10,635 nucleotides of DNA from CAZGSG01 sp964528095 (lineage in GTDB: Bacteria > Bacteroidota > Bacteroidia > Chitinophagales > Chitinophagaceae): NCBI GenBank assembly GCA_964528095.1, contig CAZGSG010000205.1, positions 1 through 10,635 on the forward strand, read 5' to 3'. Below, one piece after another: positions 7,571 to 10,635 of the stretch. The notes below the pieces were generated by a model that ran no database searches, had not been told where the DNA came from, and saw nothing but the letters and a program-made list of their open reading frames with translations. How positions within the stretch are numbered: position 1 is the first letter of the stretch; each line of letters begins with the position of its first letter. The position numbers were made by a program, and so were the translations under genes.

Positions 7571-8693
7571 ATGAATACTCAATTAAAAGAATTATATGCC
7601 AAAGCTTCAGACTTTGGTTTCCTGTCTGTAGAAGAGGGCGTTTACCTCTATCAGCATGCTCCGCTGGCCGAACTGATGTTTATTGCCGACGAACTGCGCA
7701 AAACGCAGGTGCCTCATGGAAAAGTTACCTGGCAGATAGACCGTAATGTAAACACCACCAATGTCTGCCTTGCCAATTGTAAGTTTTGCAATTTCTTTCG
7801 TATCCCCGGTCATGCCGAAGCATATATCACCGAAATGCCGGTGTACCGTAAAAAGATTGAAGAAACACTAAAATATGGCGGCGACCAGTTATTATTACAA
7901 GGCGGGCATCACCCCGAACTGGGTTTGCAGTTTTATGTGGATACGTTTCGGCAGATAAAAAACGAGTTCCCAACCATCAAGCTCCATGCGCTGGGACCAC
8001 CCGAAGTAGCACATATCACCAAGCTGGAAAAAAGTACGCACCGGGAAGTATTGACAGCCCTTAAGAATGCCGGCATGGATTCATTACCCGGGGCAGGTGC
8101 GGAGATCCTGATAGATCGTGTTCGCCGTTTGATCTCAAAAGGAAAATGTGGCGCACAGGAATGGCTTGACATCATGCATGAAGCACATAAGCTGCATATC
8201 ACCACTTCGGCGACGATGATGTTTGGACATGTGGAAACCATTGAAGAACGTTTTGAACACCTGGTTAGAATAAGAGAAGTACAAAGCCGGAAGCCGGAAG
8301 ACGCAAAGGGTTTTCTTGCTTTTATTCCCTGGACCTTCCAGGATGTAGATACCTTGCTCACAAGAATCAGGGGTGTGCATAATCTTACCACTCCCGACGA
8401 ATATATCCGCATGATCGCATTAAGCCGGATCATGTTGCCGAATGTAAAAAACATACAGGCATCCTGGCTAACTGTTGGTAAACAAACAGCCCAGATCTGC
8501 CTGCATAGCGGCGCCAATGATTTTGGCAGCATCATGATCGAAGAAAATGTAGTAAGTGCTGCCGGAGCTCCACACCGGTTTACCTATAAGACCATACAGG
8601 ATGCTATTCGCGAAGCATGTTTTGAACCGCAGTTACGAAATCAACAGTATGAATGGAGGCAGATACCGGAAACAATTGTAGAACAGGTGGTTG
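7571..8693 (+). CDS. mqnC: Cyclic dehypoxanthinyl futalosine synthase MqnC (3' end lost in assembly gap)
   Basis: MqnC is a radical SAM enzyme of the futalosine menaquinone pathway. It cyclises dehypoxanthine futalosine to the cyclic form in the cytoplasm. The cluster motif is CLANCKFC (Cys66, Cys70, Cys73), preceded by QIDRNVNTTN and followed by FFRIPGH. Other MqnC blocks are LLLQGGHHPELGL (107-119), LHALGPPEVAHI (138-149), DSLPGAGAEIL (170-180), TTSATMMFGHVETIEER (211-227), FIPWTFQ (251-257) and GANDFGSIMIEENVVSAAG (314-332). DRN and IPWTFQ favour MqnC over the related MqnE. ATG 7571 is chosen because homologues begin at about this point and a -7 element lies at 7554. The frame is readable to residue 374, then enters ten Ns at 8694. 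The in-frame continuation to 8773 translates a terminator and is probably not real. No other mqn gene is in the window. Confidence 0.93.
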
Positions 8694-8703
8694 NNNNNNN
8701 NNN
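8694..8703. other. Assembly gap of ten Ns
   Basis: Ten consecutive undetermined bases interrupt the sequence at the 3' end of mqnC. A run of exactly ten suggests a scaffold join of unknown true size rather than ten ambiguous calls. The stop codon of mqnC presumably lies in the missing sequence. Confidence 0.95.
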
Positions 8704-8719
8704 TATTAAGATAAAAAAC

Positions 8720-8750
8720 AAAGGAGATCATAATACTGACCTCCTTTTTT
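8720..8750. terminator. Bidirectional intrinsic terminator between mqnC and the PKD-like gene
   Basis: AAAGGAGATCA (8720-8730) pairs with TGACCTCCTTT (8737-8747): 11 positions with one A-C mismatch around a 6-base loop. It is followed by a T-run on the plus strand, and by GTTTTTT when read on the minus strand. It sits between two convergent genes and can serve both. Its presence directly after the gap indicates that mqnC really ends before it. Confidence 0.8.
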
Positions 8751-8824
8751 CGCCGGCTACTATAGAACGTTAGAAACTATAGCGGCTAACAAACGATTCT
8801 TATACTCTTTTATCTAAATAATTA

Positions 8825-9505
8825 TCACAGAGGAGGGTCTGGTACAGGCTGATTGGCTCCGGTGGGAACAATGAATAATTCATAATAACTCTTTGCTCGC
8901 AGGCCTCCGTTCATGATATAATATTTTTCCTGATCAATCCCGGCTTTCGTAAATGCAGCATACACCAGGCGTTCCATTTCTTTCATGTTCGATGCCGCTT
9001 TTGTTTCTTTACCGGGGTATAAAACGATCACTCTTCCTGCCAGCGGATCAGGGGATAACCTATCAATACTTTTTGTAAACCTATCAAGCACTGTAGTAAA
9101 CGCGGCCGCAGTACTATATTCATTTTTACTATATAGCTCTGCCGGCTTTTTAACTGCCTCCACATATATTGTCGATGAGGATGTACTCGCACAACCGGCG
9201 GCAAGTCCGCCCAGTTCTACTGTTGCCGTAATGTTTCCGCCTCCAAGACCCTTACTGTCTACCGTAATGGTGGCAGTGCCCTGCCCGGCTTCGATAGTAC
9301 CATTGCTGATGGACCAGTTATACGTTGCCTGACCTTTTAAGTTCTTTATTTCCACACTGAATACAGCAGGATTCCCTTCCGTTATTTTATCCGGAGCGGC
9401 AACAGTCAATGTAGGGCAATCAGGTTTTATTGGGTCCTGTGCATTCACGAATGCAAAACTGTTTAAAATGAGGGTCAGCAGGATCAGTCTTTTCCCAGGG
9501 TTCAT
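8825..9505 (-). CDS. Secreted PKD-like domain protein of unknown function
   Basis: The 226-residue protein begins with a signal peptide (MNPGKR, hydrophobic 7-20, cleavage after VNA at residue 22). There is no lipobox cysteine, so it should be soluble in the periplasm or outside the cell. Residues about 30-115 form an Ig/PKD-like beta domain with YNWSISNGTIEAGQGTATITVD (62-83). Cys30 and Cys105 flank it and could form a disulphide. Residues about 130-215 resemble the end of a family I recall from Acidobacteria and Bacteroidota, with an OmpA-like half: LDRF, RVIVLYPGKE (158-167), a helix, then GI(D) and GGLR before ELFIVPTGA (209-217). The tail is proline-rich. No peptidoglycan-binding signature is certain. 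No T9SS sorting domain is seen. The gene is divergent from the DUF3817 gene and convergent with mqnC. Confidence 0.78.
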   Translation of the reverse strand: MNPGKRLILLTLILNSFAFVNAQDPIKPDCPTLTVAAPDKITEGNPAVFSVEIKNLKGQATYNWSISNGTIEAGQGTATITVDSKGLGGGNITATVELGGLAAGCASTSSSTIYVEAVKKPAELYSKNEYSTAAAFTTVLDRFTKSIDRLSPDPLAGRVIVLYPGKETKAASNMKEMERLVYAAFTKAGIDQEKYYIMNGGLRAKSYYELFIVPTGANQPVPDPPL

Positions 9506-9545
9506 AATTGTATATTGTCATATAAATGTATAGTATACCGGGGAT

Positions 9546-9566
9546 CGCCTATATCCGTATTAGGCG
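9546..9566. repeat. Small inverted repeat in the divergent intergenic region
   Basis: CGCCTA (9546-9551) and TAGGCG (9561-9566) form a perfect 6-bp inverted repeat around a 9-base spacer, between the divergent PKD-like and DUF3817 genes. It could be an operator or a weak hairpin. There is no direct evidence for function, and a repeat of this length can occur by chance. Confidence 0.3.
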
Positions 9567-9609
9567 GTATTTTAGACCCTCGTTTTACAAATCCGGCGCT
9601 GTAGACAGT

Positions 9610-9617
9610 TAACTTTG
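9610..9617 (+). promoter_or_regulatory. -7 promoter element for the DUF3817 gene
   Basis: TAACTTTG is an exact match to the Bacteroidota -7 consensus, with TTTTAC at 9583-9588 as a possible but distant -33 element. It contains the only canonical-type start codon (TTG 9615) upstream of the first membrane segment. Transcription from it should begin near 9622-9625, after that codon. Confidence 0.5.
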
Positions 9618-9938
9618 CGCATTCGCAGTATTAAAACATTTAGTCTTTTTAGAAAAATCGCCATTGCAGAAGGTATTTCCTTTCTTATTCTTTTATTTAT
9701 TGCCATGCCGCTTAAGTATTTCGCCGACAGCCCCCTTGCTGTTAAGATCGTGGGATATCTTCACGGGGTATTGTTCGTGGCTTTCGGCATACTCGCCCTG
9801 ATGACGATGAATTATTACAAGAAAAATTTTGGCTGGCTGGTAAAAGCCGGGCTTGCATCTTTTCTGCCCTTTGGCACTTTTGTGATGGACAAACATTGGA
9901 AGCAGGAGGAAGCCGCGATTATAGCAGGAAAACCCTAA
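9615..9938 (+). CDS. DUF3817 family small integral membrane protein
   Basis: The protein has up to 107 residues and three predicted membrane helices (about 16-32, 43-63 and 73-91). Family signatures are AEGISFLILLFIAMPLKY (18-35), GYLHGVLFV (47-55) and LPFGTFVMDK (84-93), followed by a short charged tail. DUF3817 proteins sit in the cytoplasmic membrane and have no established function. The start is uncertain. TTG 9615 is the only standard alternative start in frame before the first helix, but it lies inside a perfect -7 promoter element. ATT 9630 would give MKTFSLFRKIAIAEG, a natural family N-terminus, at a leader distance like its neighbours. The first in-frame ATG (residue 31) would delete helix 1. 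The gene ends 17 bases from the convergent nagA stop, with no hairpin between them. Confidence 0.82.
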   Translation: MRIRSIKTFSLFRKIAIAEGISFLILLFIAMPLKYFADSPLAVKIVGYLHGVLFVAFGILALMTMNYYKKNFGWLVKAGLASFLPFGTFVMDKHWKQEEAAIIAGKP

Positions 9939-9955
9939 GATTGGTTTAAGCAATT

Positions 9956-10635
9956 TTATACGGGAAACAAGCCGTCCCGAATAACAGCAACTGTATCGAG
10001 GTTTTTATCGAATACGCTCAGCAGGGCCCTGTATCCTTTTTTAATTTTTCCCAACTGATCATCCACCCTGATTACCCTGGCTGGATAAAGCGAGCACATT
10101 CGCAACGCCTCGCCCAGTTCAATCCCGGCATGAGCCACAAGGTTTTGTACCGCTTTATTCATTGTAAGTGCAGAGCCGCTCAAAATACCCCCTGATTCAT
10201 ATTTATCACCGGCAGCATAATGCGGGTAAGGCCCTTCCATTGTTTCGGTTACCGCGTCTGTGATGGCGAATAACCGGTCTTTCATTACCTCTTTGGCAAT
10301 TCGGATTGCTGCATAATCTACATGATACCCGTCGGGAATGATACTGCTCATCGTTTTTTCCGCCGTCATTACAGCGCCTACAAGACCAGGGGCCCTGTGC
10401 TGTAGCGGGCTCATCGCATTATACAGGTGAGTGACAGTGGTAATACCTGATGCAAAACCTGTATGCGCCTGCTCATAGCTGGCATTGCTATGTCCTGCGG
10501 AAATAACGATATCATATGAAAGAATGAGTTCAATGATCTCCTTATTACATATTTCCGGCGCCAGCGTGATCATTTTAATAATTCCTTTTCCGTATTCCAG
10601 CAATGAACTTACCTGGTTCAGGGAAGGCGTATGAA
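9956..10635 (-). CDS. nagA: N-acetylglucosamine-6-phosphate deacetylase NagA (5' end beyond window)
   Basis: NagA removes the acetyl group from GlcNAc-6-phosphate to give glucosamine-6-phosphate, in amino-sugar and cell-wall recycling. It is a cytoplasmic metal-dependent amidohydrolase. The 225 visible codons cover the C-terminal part of a family usually near 380-390 residues. Signatures in order are ITLAPE (metal-ligand Glu), ISAGHSNASYEQA (His), VTHLYNAMSPLQHRAPG (His, and Arg for phosphate), DGYHVD (His) and ITDAV, whose Asp is the catalytic base in the family. The strand end reads SLYPARVIRVDDQLGKIKKGYRALL, also typical. The frame stays open to the right edge. A TTG at 10603 is an internal leucine, not the start, because residues before it (SLNQVSSLLEYG) continue the family pattern. 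All expected motifs for activity in this part are intact. Confidence 0.93.
   Translation of the reverse strand, partial: HTPSLNQVSSLLEYGKGIIKMITLAPEICNKEIIELILSYDIVISAGHSNASYEQAHTGFASGITTVTHLYNAMSPLQHRAPGLVGAVMTAEKTMSSIIPDGYHVDYAAIRIAKEVMKDRLFAITDAVTETMEGPYPHYAAGDKYESGGILSGSALTMNKAVQNLVAHAGIELGEALRMCSLYPARVIRVDDQLGKIKKGYRALLSVFDKNLDTVAVIRDGLFPV

Noticed and set aside
7933..8535. 200-residue minus-strand open frame inside mqnC
   Set aside because: It is antisense to conserved MqnC motifs on the plus strand and shows no family of its own.
8753..8799. Imperfect inverted repeat around CTATAG near the PKD-like gene 3' end
   Set aside because: The arms pair only over 6 bases with interruptions, and the adjacent hairpin at 8720-8750 already explains termination.
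1..10635. Mobile element, defence system or phage region
   Set aside because: No transposase, integrase, terminal repeats, CRISPR-like spaced repeats or defence motifs are visible, and all recognised genes are housekeeping or envelope genes.

Overview
The window reads as ordinary chromosomal sequence from a member of the Bacteroidota, most likely a Chitinophagaceae-type bacterium. Four things point there. There is a 2-oxoacid dehydrogenase E1 alpha region of the kind found in Bacteroidota fused alpha/beta proteins. Two tandem proteins resemble DUF4421. Menaquinone is made by the futalosine route (mqnC). Several genes are preceded by elements close to the Bacteroidota -7 consensus TAnnTTTG with short leaders. 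This placement comes from pattern recognition, not from a search. I see no CRISPR array, insertion sequence, phage gene, tRNA or rRNA. Every stretch without a gene is shorter than 300 bases.

Layout from left to right. Positions 957-1 (minus) hold the N-terminal 319 residues of the E1 protein, running off the left edge. Positions 1177-2229 and 2289-3335 (plus) hold two paralogous secreted or outer-membrane proteins of unknown function. A hairpin at 3441-3475 separates them from a convergent two-gene M16 peptidase operon (minus, 6038-4800 then 4798-3497). The first M16 protein carries the zinc site HxxEH. The second has lost it but keeps the R/Y substrate-binding signature, so they look like the two halves of one heterodimeric protease. 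Positions 7405-6215 (minus) encode an exported two-lobed aspartyl-protease-like protein with a C-terminal PDZ domain. mqnC follows on the plus strand from 7571 and is cut by a 10-N assembly gap at 8694-8703. A bidirectional terminator lies beyond the gap. Positions 9505-8825 (minus) encode a secreted PKD-like protein. A small DUF3817 membrane protein lies on the plus strand (about 9615-9938) and may use a non-ATG start. The right edge holds the C-terminal part of nagA (minus, 10635-9956).

The genes do not form one pathway. They cover central metabolism (E1), respiratory quinone synthesis (mqnC), amino-sugar recycling (nagA), proteolysis (the M16 pair and the PDZ protease) and cell-envelope proteins of unknown role. 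I found no convincing new system. The most useful points are the M16 division of labour, the tandem DUF4421-like pair, the DUF3817 start codon, the DIG variant in the aspartyl protease, and the gap artefact at the mqnC 3' end.
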